A DNA stretch of 64,000 bases from CAZHAC01 sp964383855. GTDB lineage: Bacteria > Chloroflexota > Dormibacteria > Dormibacterales > Dormibacteraceae. Below the pieces are notes generated by a model. It saw nothing but the letters and a program-made list of their open reading frames with translations, was not told where the DNA came from and did not search any database. Both the position numbers and the translations under genes were made by a program. Shown piece by piece: positions 52,346 to 62,226 of the stretch. The stretch covers positions 23,325 to 87,324 of the forward strand of contig CAYLIP010000001.1 of the NCBI GenBank assembly GCA_964383855.1, written 5' to 3'. The stretch's first letter is position 1; each line of letters starts with the position of its first letter.

Positions 52346-53607
52346 TCCGGCGGGCCGCCATCGTGGCGGCCGCGCTCGTTCTGAGCGGGCTGGGGAGCCA
52401 GCCCGTGCAGGCGGACACCGCGTCCGACCTGGCCGCGGCGCAGCAGCGCCAGCAGGTGATCGAGGCCGTGCGCGGGCAGCTGAGCTCGAACCTGGCCGAC
52501 GCCCTCGCCGCCCAGGAGCAGCTGGCCAGCTCCCTCCGGGACAACCAGGCGCAGCAGCAGGCGGCCCAGCAGAAGATCGACGCCTCCAACGCCCAGATCG
52601 CGCAGCTCGACGCCGAGATCGCCCGCCTCAACGCGGAGATGGCGGCCACTCAGAAGCGGATCGACACCGAGCGCCGGCAGCTCCGCTCGCTGGCCCGCGC
52701 GCTCTACGTCCAGCCGGGTTCGGTGCTGGTCACGCTGGCCGAGGCCCGGACCCTGACCGACCTCGTGACGATGGTCGGCGACCTCACCTCGGCCGGCTCG
52801 CGGGCTCGCGATGTGAAGCACCAGCTCGACCAGGACGCGATCCGGCTGGCGGACGACCAGGCCAAGGTCGAGAAGGCGCGCGATGAGCAGGTGAAGGTCC
52901 GGGGGCAGCTCCAGTCGGATCTCGACCACCTCCGCACGCTGCAGCAGCAGGAGGAGGACTCCCAGGCCAAGCTGCAGGTGAAGATCGCCCAGACCAGGAA
53001 CGAGATGGTGGCGGTCAACACGCAGTCGGCGCAGCTGGCGCAGCAGATCACCGACCTCCTGCAGCAGCAGCAGGACGCGATCATCGCCGCCGCCATGCAG
53101 CAGGTCTGGGACCAGGTGAAGATCCTGGAGCAGAGCCAGCTGGGGCCGATCACCACCTCCACCGGCCACTCCCGGCAGTACCGGTTCATGTGGCCGGAGC
53201 CGGGCTCGCAGCTGTCCCAGGGTTACGGACCGACGACCCTCTGGTTCGAGCCGGCCTACCAGGGCTTTCCTCACTTCCACACCGGCCTGGACATGGTGCT
53301 CCCGATGGGCTCGCCGGTCCTCGCCGCCGACGACGGCGTGGTCGTCCTGGTCGGGCAGGGAACGACCGGCTACGGCAACTACGTCGTCATCGAGCACGCG
53401 GGCGGCCTGACGACCCTCTACGGGCACCTGGCCCAGCCCCTCGTCAAGCGGGGCGACACGGTCGTGCAGTCGCAGCCGATCGGGCTCGAGGGGTCGACCG
53501 GGAACTCGACCGGGGCGCACGTCCACTTCGAGCTGCGGATCGACGGCAAGCCGGTCGATCCCACGCCCTACCTGCCGCCCGGGCCGCCCAGCGCCTTCCG
53601 AGGTTAG
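52342..53607 (+). CDS. EnvC-like M23 peptidase, FtsEX partner
   Basis: 421-residue exported protein: a signal peptide (RRAAIVAAALVLSGLGSQPVQA), a long coiled coil (about residues 28-250, Gln/Ala/Asp-rich heptads) and a C-terminal LytM/M23 domain with HFHTGLDMVLPMG (HxGxD-type), YGNYVVIEHAGG and GAHVHFELR (HxH). The zinc ligands appear intact, unlike E. coli EnvC, so it may itself cleave peptidoglycan, like RipC or PcsB-type partners. The GTGA overlap with ftsX supports function in one complex. Confidence 0.9.
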   Translation: MIRRAAIVAAALVLSGLGSQPVQADTASDLAAAQQRQQVIEAVRGQLSSNLADALAAQEQLASSLRDNQAQQQAAQQKIDASNAQIAQLDAEIARLNAEMAATQKRIDTERRQLRSLARALYVQPGSVLVTLAEARTLTDLVTMVGDLTSAGSRARDVKHQLDQDAIRLADDQAKVEKARDEQVKVRGQLQSDLDHLRTLQQQEEDSQAKLQVKIAQTRNEMVAVNTQSAQLAQQITDLLQQQQDAIIAAAMQQVWDQVKILEQSQLGPITTSTGHSRQYRFMWPEPGSQLSQGYGPTTLWFEPAYQGFPHFHTGLDMVLPMGSPVLAADDGVVVLVGQGTTGYGNYVVIEHAGGLTTLYGHLAQPLVKRGDTVVQSQPIGLEGSTGNSTGAHVHFELRIDGKPVDPTPYLPPGPPSAFRG

Positions 53608-53634
53608 GCCGGGGGCCGGGGCCGAATCCGAGCC

Positions 53635-53832
53635 GGGATTCCGCCCATGTGCGGGGGCCAGGGCGGAATCGGGGCCGGGATTCCGCCCATGTGCGGGCGC
53701 CAGTGCGGAATCGGGGCCGGGATTCCGCCCATGTGCGGGCGCCAGTGCGGAATCGGGGCCGGGATTCCGCCCATGTGCGGGCGCCAGTGCCGAATCGGAG
53801 CCGGGATTGCGCCCATGTGCGGGCGCGGGCGG
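53635..53832. repeat. 42-bp tandem repeat (about 4.7 copies)
   Basis: Units begin at 53635, 53677, 53719, 53761 and 53803 with exact 42-bp period. The unit starts GGGATTCCGCCCATGTGCGG and ends with GCGGAATCGGGGCC; copies 2-3 are identical and the outer ones diverge by a few bases. Each copy contains GATTCCGC and its reverse complement GCGGAATC, plus an inner CCGC/GCGG, so each can fold into a hairpin. It fills the gap between two convergent genes and may serve as a bidirectional transcription end. Confidence 0.9.
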
Positions 53833-53842
53833 AACCCCGGCT

Positions 53843-55567
53843 CTAGCCGTACAGCCGCGCCGCCAGCCTGGAGACCTGGCGGATCGCCTCCACGCCGACC
53901 GCGGGGTCGGCGTTGGTGAACACCGAGACCACGAAGGGCCGGCCGGAGAGCACGACGCCGGTGTCGTTGATCACCGACCCGTCCATGCCCACCTTGTGCG
54001 CAACCGTGACGCCTCCCAGGTAGGCGTTGATCCGGTCGTTGAAGGCGGTGGTCTCGAGCAGATGCATCAGGTCCTGCGTGTGGGCCGGGTCGAGCAGCTG
54101 GCCCGCCGCCAGCGCCTGCATCATCAGCCCCGCCTCGCGGGTGGTGCACTGGTCGTCGGCCTGGTGGCAGTCCGGGCCCTTGATGGAAGCCGTGTAGGAG
54201 TCGACGGCGCCGTCGTTGAGCGCCCGCCGGAGCGCCTTCCAGGCGGTGTTGTCGCTCTGCTGTATGAGCAGCGCCAGCAGGTCTCCGATCGCGTACTTGT
54301 CACCTGGCTGCGCGCTCCCGCTGAGCGTCCCGGTGCCGCCCATGAAGTCGTCGTCCTGAAGCGTGACCTGGTCGCTCAGCTTGAGCTTGCCGTCCTGCGC
54401 CTGCTTCTCGATGAAGAGCGCGAGCGGCAGCTTGATCACGCTCGCGGCCTCCATCGAGCTGTTCGCCTGGTAGCCGAGCTCGGCTCCGCCGGCGACCGGG
54501 GTCACCCAGGCCGAGTACTGGCCGGAGAGGGAGTTGAGGTACTGGGTCATCCCGGCCAGGAAGCCCGCCTCATCGCCCCGGGTCACCCCGGCCGAGCTCA
54601 CGCTGACGGCCGCCGTCTTGTTCCACTCCACGTTGACGGTCTGGAAGGCGGGCCAGTGATCGTCTGCCGCGTAAGCGATGGTGTGCGGGCCCGTGCTCAC
54701 GACGCCCGTCCAGCTGAGCCCGTTGACGGGCCGCCCGTCGATCGAGAGGACGGCGCCGGCGCCGGCCGGGGCCGAGACCTGGAGCGATCCCGTCTTGCGC
54801 TCGAGGGTGACCGGGATCGCCAGCTGGGTCCCCTCCCAGACGATCACCCTGGACGACCAGGGCACGAAGTTGTCGGGGTTCAGGTTGAGCACGTGATGCC
54901 CGGCGGTGACCAGCGGCGAGCAGGGCGTGGCCGGGCAGTCGGACAGGGGCGCGCCGTCAAGCGTGGGGGCGAGCCCGGCCGGGTCGGTCGTGATCACGAG
55001 CCTGCCCAGCTGCCGGGTGAGGACCCCCGCCACCATGAATGCGTGGTCGGGCGCCAGGTCGGCCTCGGCCCGGTAGGCGTCGTGCGCGGCGGCGGTGGCG
55101 CTGATGTAGGCGTGGCCGGCGTCGACCGCTCCCTCGAGCCAGAAGAAGCCCTCGGCGTCGCTCACCGTCTGCCAGGATTTGCCGTCGACGGCCACCGTGA
55201 CCACGGCGTGGTCTATCCCAAGGCCGCTCTCGTCGGTCATCCGGCCGAAGACGGACGGACGGCGGTTGAGGACCACCCGGCTGCTGCCAGCGCTCCGGCC
55301 CGGCAGGAAGCCGGGCGCGGTCGCGATGACCTCCCGGCTGGCCAGGGGCACGCTGACCGGGAGGCGGAAGCTGCCGCCGGGGGCGGTCAGCCGGCTCTCG
55401 GGGATGCCGGCAGCCCGGATGGTGACGCTGGCGCCGGCGACCGGGTTGCCGGCGGTGTCGACGACCTGGCCGCCGGCGGGAGGCGCGAGGACATAGCCGG
55501 TGGCGCCAAGGAGGGCAACCGTCCCCAGGGCGGCTAGGCCAAGCGGCCCACGTCCGAGCATGCGCAC
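53843..55567 (-). CDS. Beta-lactamase-fold serine hydrolase with N-terminal carbohydrate/PEGA-like domains
   Basis: 574-residue exported protein. It has an N-terminal signal/membrane anchor (about residues 5-28) and two carboxypeptidase-regulatory-like beta domains (GGQVVDTAGNPVAGASVTIR; SVFGRMTDESGLGID). PEGA-like repeats follow (GRLVITTDPAGL; GSLQVSAPAGAGAVLSID). The C-terminal class A beta-lactamase-type domain has the active-site Ser in EAASVIKLPL, the QQSDNTAW triad and HKVGMDG in place of KTG. Could be a beta-lactamase, DD-peptidase or cell-wall esterase; the multidomain form favours cell-wall attachment. GTG 55567 start (ATG 55561 alternative). Confidence 0.85.
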   Translation of the reverse strand: MRMLGRGPLGLAALGTVALLGATGYVLAPPAGGQVVDTAGNPVAGASVTIRAAGIPESRLTAPGGSFRLPVSVPLASREVIATAPGFLPGRSAGSSRVVLNRRPSVFGRMTDESGLGIDHAVVTVAVDGKSWQTVSDAEGFFWLEGAVDAGHAYISATAAAHDAYRAEADLAPDHAFMVAGVLTRQLGRLVITTDPAGLAPTLDGAPLSDCPATPCSPLVTAGHHVLNLNPDNFVPWSSRVIVWEGTQLAIPVTLERKTGSLQVSAPAGAGAVLSIDGRPVNGLSWTGVVSTGPHTIAYAADDHWPAFQTVNVEWNKTAAVSVSSAGVTRGDEAGFLAGMTQYLNSLSGQYSAWVTPVAGGAELGYQANSSMEAASVIKLPLALFIEKQAQDGKLKLSDQVTLQDDDFMGGTGTLSGSAQPGDKYAIGDLLALLIQQSDNTAWKALRRALNDGAVDSYTASIKGPDCHQADDQCTTREAGLMMQALAAGQLLDPAHTQDLMHLLETTAFNDRINAYLGGVTVAHKVGMDGSVINDTGVVLSGRPFVVSVFTNADPAVGVEAIRQVSRLAARLYG

Positions 55568-55635
55568 GGACGTTGTAACGCGCTCCGCGCCCGTTTAGTA
55601 GCGCCCGTTCCCAATAAATTTGTAAAGCGTGTTGG

Positions 55636-56379
55636 TCAGGCGGCCTCGGCCAGCGCCGGCTCCGGTTCCGGCACCGGCCGCAGGAGGCGCAGCCGCGCGA
55701 GCGCGGCCATGACGATCGCGACCGAGCCGTCGATGACGCAGTAGCCGCCGGCGATGCCCGAGGGCGGGTTGCCGGAGGGGACATGGTCCCAGGGCGCCAC
55801 CGGCAGCCAGCGCCAGTCGCCGGCCCAGGTCCCGGCGATCTCGAGGTCGGTGGTGGCCACGAATATGGCGGCGAAGAGCGCATAGCGGGGCGATCGCATC
55901 ACGCACCAGGCGAGGACGGGCACGCAGAGCGCGCCCTGGATGTCGACCCGGTCTGTGAGGTGCGGAAGCACGGTCAGGCCGGCCAGCGCCCAGACCATGC
56001 AGATCCCGAGCAGGACCTGGGCGGCGCGCCTGCCATGCCGCACGAACAGCGGCGTGGCGGCGGCGGTGAGGCCAAAGAGGTAGACCAGCCCATGCCCGGG
56101 CGGGACGTAGAGCGGGATGTTGTGCCAGCGGTAGCGGTAGACCCCCCAGACCAGGGAGCCGAAGACCTCGAACCCGGTGGCGACCATCACGCAGACCCAG
56201 ACCTGCGTGCGCTGGGAGCGCGGGAGCCGCTGGGTGCAGAGCCAGAGCACGGTGAAGGTGAGGAGGCCGAGGCCGGCCTGCTGCCAGAGCCCGGCCACGC
56301 GGGAATCGGCGACCAGGAGCAGCGGCGTGTAGGCGAGAAGGTAGAGATGGAGCCAGTAGGGGCGCAGGCGGCTCAGCAC
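55636..56379 (-). CDS. Hypothetical multi-pass membrane protein
   Basis: 247 residues with seven or eight hydrophobic segments and a conserved-looking loop YRWHNIPLYVPPGHGLVYL. Similar sequences occur in mycobacteria and relatives without known function. The GTG start at 56379 has a TAGCAT -10 box 9 nt upstream. It converges with nothing; the serine hydrolase gene follows on the same strand after 68 bp. Confidence 0.7.
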   Translation of the reverse strand: MLSRLRPYWLHLYLLAYTPLLLVADSRVAGLWQQAGLGLLTFTVLWLCTQRLPRSQRTQVWVCVMVATGFEVFGSLVWGVYRYRWHNIPLYVPPGHGLVYLFGLTAAATPLFVRHGRRAAQVLLGICMVWALAGLTVLPHLTDRVDIQGALCVPVLAWCVMRSPRYALFAAIFVATTDLEIAGTWAGDWRWLPVAPWDHVPSGNPPSGIAGGYCVIDGSVAIVMAALARLRLLRPVPEPEPALAEAA

Positions 56380-56388
56380 TGGCCGGAC

Positions 56389-56394
56389 ATGCTA
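56389..56394 (-). promoter_or_regulatory. -10 element of the membrane protein gene, probable leaderless
   Basis: TAGCAT on the minus strand ends 9 nt before GTG 56379. Confidence 0.45.
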
Positions 56395-56452
56395 CCCGCC
56401 GGAAAAGCGGCGAGGGGCCGCCGCGGCGGCCCCTCGCATCGGCTGGTTGAGG

Positions 56453-57733
56453 CTAGGAGCTGCGGCCGCTGAGGACGCTGCCGAAGGTCTCGAAGTGGTC
56501 GCCGTTCCACTTCTCGAGCTGCCCCTGGGCGATCGGGAAGTGGTCAGACTTGGTGGTCTGGATGGTCACGCCGGGCAGCGTCAGGGGGTTGTCGGTCTCC
56601 TTCAGCTTGGTGGCGGCGATGTCCATCATGTTCTTGCGGGTCAGGTTGCTGCCCATCTGCTTCAGCAGGTCGACCGTCGTGTAGGCGACGGCCATGCCGA
56701 AGACGCAGAACGTGTCGGCGCCGGTGGCGTCGCAGGGTGGCTGGGCGAGGTCGCCGCCATGCTGCGTCATCACGTCGTGGAACAGCTTGACTCCGGCGTC
56801 GCTGCCCCACTTGGCGGTGTCCAGCGGGTCCTTCAGATAGGCGGCCGAGATCATCCCGTTGATCTTGTCCGCCGAGCCGCCCAGCTGCTTGACCACGCCC
56901 TTCCAGGTCGCCGTCGAGTTGGCGACCGCGTTCATGTAGATCTTGGGATTCCACCCCGAGCTGATGGCGTTGGCGACCGCGTTGGCGGCATAGGCCGGGG
57001 TGCAGACGACGTAGAAGGTGTCGGCGCCCGAGGCCTTCAGGTTGGCGACCTGGGAGGCCAGGTTGGTCGGGTCCCCGGCGTTGTAGGTGGCTTCCTTGAG
57101 GATCATCGTCGAGGCCTTGGAGCCGAGGCCCTGCCTCAGGCCGTCGACGTAGTTCTTCCCGTAGTCGTCGTTCTGGTAAAGAACCGCGATCTTGTCGTTG
57201 GGCTCGCTCTGGGAGATGTACTTGGCGTACATGCGGGCCTCGGCGCCGTAGTTGAGCTGCCAGCCGAGCGTCATCGGGTGGGCGCTGTAGTCGGCGCCCC
57301 ACGTGTCGGCCCCGGTGGAGACGAAGAGCTGCGGCACGCCCTGCTGGTTGTAGTAGTCGCGCACGGCCAGGTTGGGCGGGGTGCCCAGGCTGCCGACCGT
57401 CGCGAAGACCTTGTCCTCCTCGACCAGCTGGCGGGCCTTGGCCGGGGTGTTGGCCGGGCTGTAGCCGTCGTCGAGGACGTCGAACTTGATCTTGCGACCG
57501 TTGACGCCGCCCTTGCTGTTGACGTACTGGAAGTAGGCGTTCATGCCCTTGGCGATCGAGTAGTAAGCCGAGGCTGAGCCGGAGGCCGGGAAGGTGGCGC
57601 CGAGCAGGATCTGGTCCTTGGTGATCCCGGGGTCGGCCGCCGACGTCGAGTTGCTCGACTGCTGAGCGCCGCAGGCCACCACCGCCATGGCCGCCGCGGC
57701 GCACAGCGCCATGAACCTACGGGTTCCGATCAT
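56453..57733 (-). CDS. livJ: LivJ-type substrate-binding lipoprotein of a branched-chain amino-acid ABC transporter
   Basis: 426-residue periplasmic-binding-fold lipoprotein. The signal peptide ends AVVAC (lipobox), followed by a Ser/Thr linker and the type I binding fold: ITKDQILLGATFPASGSASA, GGVNGRKIKFDVLDDGYSP and AVLYQNDDYGKNYVDGL. The start is ATG 57733, with GGAGGAG just upstream; an open frame to 57790 is not used. It is the last gene of the operon livG-livF-livH-livM-livJ; its own ligand could be an amino acid, amide or small acid. Confidence 0.92.
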   Translation of the reverse strand: MIGTRRFMALCAAAAMAVVACGAQQSSNSTSAADPGITKDQILLGATFPASGSASAYYSIAKGMNAYFQYVNSKGGVNGRKIKFDVLDDGYSPANTPAKARQLVEEDKVFATVGSLGTPPNLAVRDYYNQQGVPQLFVSTGADTWGADYSAHPMTLGWQLNYGAEARMYAKYISQSEPNDKIAVLYQNDDYGKNYVDGLRQGLGSKASTMILKEATYNAGDPTNLASQVANLKASGADTFYVVCTPAYAANAVANAISSGWNPKIYMNAVANSTATWKGVVKQLGGSADKINGMISAAYLKDPLDTAKWGSDAGVKLFHDVMTQHGGDLAQPPCDATGADTFCVFGMAVAYTTVDLLKQMGSNLTRKNMMDIAATKLKETDNPLTLPGVTIQTTKSDHFPIAQGQLEKWNGDHFETFGSVLSGRSS

Positions 57734-57814
57734 CACTCTCCTCCGCATGACTGGTCTCGGCGCACAGGGACGCCGGCTAGCGCAAAGCAAGAATCCGGCA
57801 AGTACGGCTATCGG

Positions 57815-58843
57815 TCAAGTGCTGATCTGGTCGGCTTCGGCGGGCGTGGCCTCCATGACGCCGCCCAGGGAAGGCTTGGTGGCCGGCCCTCCGGGCAGCC
57901 GCGCCAGGCCCCGGACGATGAGCCCGGCGACCCCGTTGCGGGCGATGAAGACGACCACCACCAGCAGCACGCCGAAGGCCAGGTCCGGTTTGCCGCCGAA
58001 CCCCTTCTCGGCGAAGTAGGGCATCCAGACGACCAGGATGGCTCCGATCAGGGGTCCCCAGATGTAGGCCAGGCCGCCGATCACGATGCCGATCAACAGC
58101 TGCAGCGAGAGGTTCAAGCCGTAGGTGTCGGGGTTGACGTATGCGAAGTCGATGACCAGCAGCGAGCCCGCGACGCCGGCCAGGAAGGCGCTCAGGCCGA
58201 AGGCGAAGGTCTTGTAGTAGGCGAGGCTGATGCCGTTGGCGGTGGCCGCCGTCTCGCTGTCGCGGACGGCCATCCAGGCCCGCCCGGTCCGCCCGCGGAG
58301 CAGCAGCCAGCAGGGGACGAAGACGATAAGGAAGACGATCCAGCCCAGGAGGTAGAGCCACTGCTCGCTGCTCAGCGGCAGGTCCAGCGGGGGCTTGACC
58401 GGCGGGATGGAGACGCCCACGTGGCCGCCGGTGAAGCGGTCGTAGTTGTTGAGGACCGGCGTCACCGAGAGCGCCAGGGCGAAGGTGGCCAGCGCCAGGT
58501 AGATGCCCCGGAGCCGCAGGGCCGGGATGCCGACCAGGAGCCCGACGATGCCGGCCAGGAGGCCTCCCACCGGGACGGTCGCGATGTAGGGCCAGTGCAG
58601 GCGCGCGACGAGCAGCGCCGTCGTGTAGCTGCCGATGGCGATGAAGGCGCCGTTGCCGAGCGAGATCTGGCCGCTGTAGCCGGTGAGGACGTTGAGCCCG
58701 ACCATGGCCACCGCGTAGGCGGCGACGATCGCCCACTGAAAGGTCTGGAACTGGTCGGTGAGGAGGGGAATGAGCAGGAAGGCGGCGATCCCGAGCGCGC
58801 CCAGCACGGCGGCCGGCCAGCGTTCGCTCAGAGAGCCGCTCAT
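57815..58843 (-). CDS. livM: LivM, branched-chain amino-acid ABC permease
   Basis: 342-residue permease with about nine hydrophobic segments, the family signature NVLTGYSGQISLGNGAFIAI and the cytoplasmic coupling motif MAVRDSETAATANGISLAYY. Its ATG overlaps the livH stop (ATGA). An 81-nt gap separates it from livJ. Confidence 0.94.
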   Translation of the reverse strand: MSGSLSERWPAAVLGALGIAAFLLIPLLTDQFQTFQWAIVAAYAVAMVGLNVLTGYSGQISLGNGAFIAIGSYTTALLVARLHWPYIATVPVGGLLAGIVGLLVGIPALRLRGIYLALATFALALSVTPVLNNYDRFTGGHVGVSIPPVKPPLDLPLSSEQWLYLLGWIVFLIVFVPCWLLLRGRTGRAWMAVRDSETAATANGISLAYYKTFAFGLSAFLAGVAGSLLVIDFAYVNPDTYGLNLSLQLLIGIVIGGLAYIWGPLIGAILVVWMPYFAEKGFGGKPDLAFGVLLVVVVFIARNGVAGLIVRGLARLPGGPATKPSLGGVMEATPAEADQIST

Positions 58844-59799
58844 ACGCGGCGTGCCTCGGCCCGGCCGAGCAGGCCGGCCGGGCGGACCATCAGCACGAGC
58901 ACGATGACGATCAGCGCGAAGGGTGTGCGCAGGTTCTCGCCGCCCGGGATGTAGGTGCCCAGCACGGCCAGCAACACCCCGATCACGAGCCCGCCGATGA
59001 CCGAGCCGAGTGGGCTCTCGATGCCGCCCAGCACCGCCGCCGCGAAGGCGAAGAGAAGCACCGACTGCATCATGTTGGGGTCGAGGAAGACGACCGGCGC
59101 GATCAGGATCCCGCTGACCGCCCCGACCGCGGCCGAGAGGCCCCAGCCGATCGCCAGCATCCAGCTCGTGCGCACCCCCATCAGGCGGCTCGACTCCGGG
59201 TAGAGCGCGGCCGCCCGCATGGCCAGGCCGAGCTTGGTGTACCGGAAGAAGGCGGCCATGGCGGCCAGCAGGACCATGGTCACGGCCAGGATCCCGATGT
59301 CCTGGACCCCCACGTAGAGACCGCCGAAGTTGACCGAACTCTGCGGGAAGGGGCAGCAGAAGGTCTTGAAGACGTAGCCCCAGTTGAAGCCGGCCAGCCC
59401 GTTGACGATCGAGAAGAGGCCCAGCGTCACGATCACCAGCGTCAGCAGCGGCGCGCCCTCGAAAGGACGGATCAGGACGCGCTCGATGGCGACCCCGATC
59501 AGGAACGACGCCACGACGGCCACCGCGAAGGCGATCCAGAAGGCGGCCGGACCGCTGAGGTGCAGGCCGTTGATGCCCAGCCTGCTGCCCAGGATGCCGA
59601 AGTCGCCGGCGAAGATCGCGTAGGCGATGAAGGTGGAGAACATCGCCATCTCGCCCTGGGCGAAGTTGGCGACGTCCATGGCGCGGTAGATGAGCACAAG
59701 CGCCAGGGCCAGGCTGGCGTACACGGCGCCGGCCGCCACGCCCGATATGACCTGCTGCAGGAAGGCGGTGACGGTGAAATGCGCGGCAAGGGCGATCAA
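58840..59799 (-). CDS. livH: LivH, branched-chain amino-acid ABC permease
   Basis: 319-residue permease with eight or nine hydrophobic segments; signatures are GAVYASLALALVLIYRAMDV and NFAQGEMAMF, and a coupling helix AALYPESSRLMGVRT. The TTG start at 59799 is preceded by AGGAGG 5 nt upstream. Lies between livF and livM. Confidence 0.94.
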   Translation of the reverse strand: MIALAAHFTVTAFLQQVISGVAAGAVYASLALALVLIYRAMDVANFAQGEMAMFSTFIAYAIFAGDFGILGSRLGINGLHLSGPAAFWIAFAVAVVASFLIGVAIERVLIRPFEGAPLLTLVIVTLGLFSIVNGLAGFNWGYVFKTFCCPFPQSSVNFGGLYVGVQDIGILAVTMVLLAAMAAFFRYTKLGLAMRAAALYPESSRLMGVRTSWMLAIGWGLSAAVGAVSGILIAPVVFLDPNMMQSVLLFAFAAAVLGGIESPLGSVIGGLVIGVLLAVLGTYIPGGENLRTPFALIVIVLVLMVRPAGLLGRAEARRV

Positions 59800-59809
59800 G
59801 ACGGCCTCC

Positions 59810-60533
<724 letters not shown>

Positions 60534-60547
<14 letters not shown>

Positions 60548-61325
60548 TCTCGTCCTGGCCCAGGTAGGCCTCGATCACGGTGCGGTCGCTGCGGACCTGG
60601 TCCGGCGTGCCGTCGGCGATCTTCCGGCCGAAGTCCAGGCAGACGACGCGGTCGGAGACCCGCATCACCAGGTTCATGTGGTGCTCGACCACCAGCACCG
60701 TCATCCCCAGGTCCTGGTGGATGCGCTTGATGAGGTCGGCCAGGTGCTCCACCTCGTCGTGGTTGAGGCCCCCGGCCGGCTCGTCGAGAAGCAGCAGCTT
60801 GGGCCGGGAGACGATGGCCCGCGCCAGCTCGACCGCTTTCAAGGTACCGAAGGAGAGGCCGGCCGCGGCCTCGTCGGCGACGCGCCCGGCGCCCACGAAC
60901 TCGAGCGCTTCGCGGGCTCGCTGCCGCGCCTCACGCTCGGCGCGGCGCGCGCTCGGCCAGCCGACGGCCATCGGGATGGCGTCCCAGCGGGAGCCTCCGA
61001 TGTGGATGTGGTCGCCGACCAGCACGTTCTGGAGGACGCTCATCCTGGGGAAGAGCTCGACGTTCTGGAACGTGCGCGCGATGCCCCTGCGGATGATGTT
61101 GTGGGCCGGCACCTGGAGCAGGTCGGCGCCGGCGTAGGTGATCTGACCCGAGGTGGGCGTGTACAGGCGCGTGATGCAGTTGAACATCGTCGTCTTCCCG
61201 GCGCCGTTGGGACCGATGAGTCCGACGATCGAGCGGTCGGGGACCTCGAAGGAGACGTGGTCCAGCGCGACGATTCCGCCAAACCGGATGGTCACCTCGC
61301 GCGCAGAAAGAAGTGCCTCCGGCAC
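60534..61325 (-). CDS. livG: LivG, ABC ATPase
   Basis: 263-residue ATPase: Walker A LIGPNGAGKTTMFNCI, the LivG-type GIARTFQNVELFPRM Q-loop, a signature region degenerate to AGLSFGTLKAVELARAI and Walker B LLLLDEPAGGLNHDE. The C-terminus has the LivG FGRKIADGTPDQVRSD tail. First gene of the operon; GTG 61325 start, with TTAACT ending 7 nt upstream as a weak -10. Confidence 0.93.
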
Positions 61326-61386
61326 TCGGGTCAGTTAAAGGCAGCGAAAGCCGCCAGTCAATCGGCGAGTGCGGAGGGTGCCGGCG

Positions 61387-62178
61387 CTAGTCCTCCGGCT
61401 GCGGCATGTCGATCGACTCGTCACGGGGCTCGGCGCGGGCGCCGGGCCCCGGCTCCTGGGCGGCCTCCGGTGCTTCCCCGGCCGTCGCCGGCTCGACCAC
61501 GGGCAGCGCCGGCGGCGTCGACGCGTGGCGCACGACCGCCGAGCGCACCGGCGCCGGCGGGTGCGTGGCGCCCCAGACGATCCAGGCCACGGCGCCGGCG
61601 GCGGCCAACAGCAGCAGGACCGGGAAGAAGATGAATGGCGGCCGGGTCAGGAGCGCGACGGTGTCCAGCCCGGGGGCGGCGGTGGCGAGCGCCCCCGGTC
61701 CGGCCGGCGTCGCCGGGTCGATGGCCGGTGGGGCGGGCGTGGCCGAAGCGGTGCTCGAGGGACTCGGGCTCGGGCTTGGGCTTGGGCTCGGGCTGGGAGC
61801 GGCCTCCAGCCGGAAGCTGGCGCAGGGGTTGCCGGCGTTGTCGTGGACGCAAACGGTGTGCGTCCCGGGCGGCCCGTCGGGAGCGGTGATCGTGACCTTC
61901 AGATTGCCCGCGTCGTCGGCCCCCGCGGGCTGGAGGAAGCGGCCGTCCCACTCGATCTGGGCGCCCCCGCGCAAGATGCCGGATCCGGTGACGGTGATCG
62001 CCGTTCCCGGCGGTCCGAACGTGGGATCGAGGCCGACCACGCCGGGCGTCGGAGTCGGCGTCGGCCTCGAGGTCGGCGTCGGCGTGGCCGCTGGTGTGCT
62101 CGGTGTCGTGGGGCTGGGAGCCGCCGCGGCCACGGTGGCGACCCAGAGAAAGGGCAGCGCGAGGAGCAGGCGGCGCAC
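61387..62178 (-). CDS. Secreted/membrane protein with IPT/TIG-like domain
   Basis: 263 residues: a signal peptide, a Pro/Thr linker, and one immunoglobulin-like IPT/TIG domain (about 48-128; FGPPGTAITVTGSGILRGG). A Ser-Pro repeat linker, a transmembrane segment (PPFIFFPVLLLLAAAGAVAW) and an acidic cytoplasmic tail follow. Likely a cell-surface protein anchored by the C-terminal helix. Function unknown. GTG 62178 start; TAGAGT -10 at 62090-62095 is not used, the nearer TAGAGT at 62190-62195 lies 11 nt upstream. Confidence 0.7.
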   Translation of the reverse strand: MRRLLLALPFLWVATVAAAAPSPTTPSTPAATPTPTSRPTPTPTPGVVGLDPTFGPPGTAITVTGSGILRGGAQIEWDGRFLQPAGADDAGNLKVTITAPDGPPGTHTVCVHDNAGNPCASFRLEAAPSPSPSPSPSPSPSSTASATPAPPAIDPATPAGPGALATAAPGLDTVALLTRPPFIFFPVLLLLAAAGAVAWIVWGATHPPAPVRSAVVRHASTPPALPVVEPATAGEAPEAAQEPGPGARAEPRDESIDMPQPED

Positions 62179-62226
62179 GGTCGCCTGCGACTCTAAGCGC
62201 GGGGCGACGACGATCCGACTACAGGT

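Noticed and set aside
53635..53832. CRISPR array
   Set aside because: Units are contiguous 42-mers without unique spacers, and no cas genes are nearby.
53647..53919. Short ATG frame through the 42-bp repeat encoding a 14-residue periodic peptide
   Set aside because: 42 is a multiple of 3, so several frames stay open by default; there is no ribosome site and the frame runs into the opposite gene.
53807..55537. Plus-strand open frame of about 576 codons opposite the serine hydrolase gene
   Set aside because: Mirror of the minus-strand beta-lactamase-fold gene, which has a signal peptide and all catalytic motifs.
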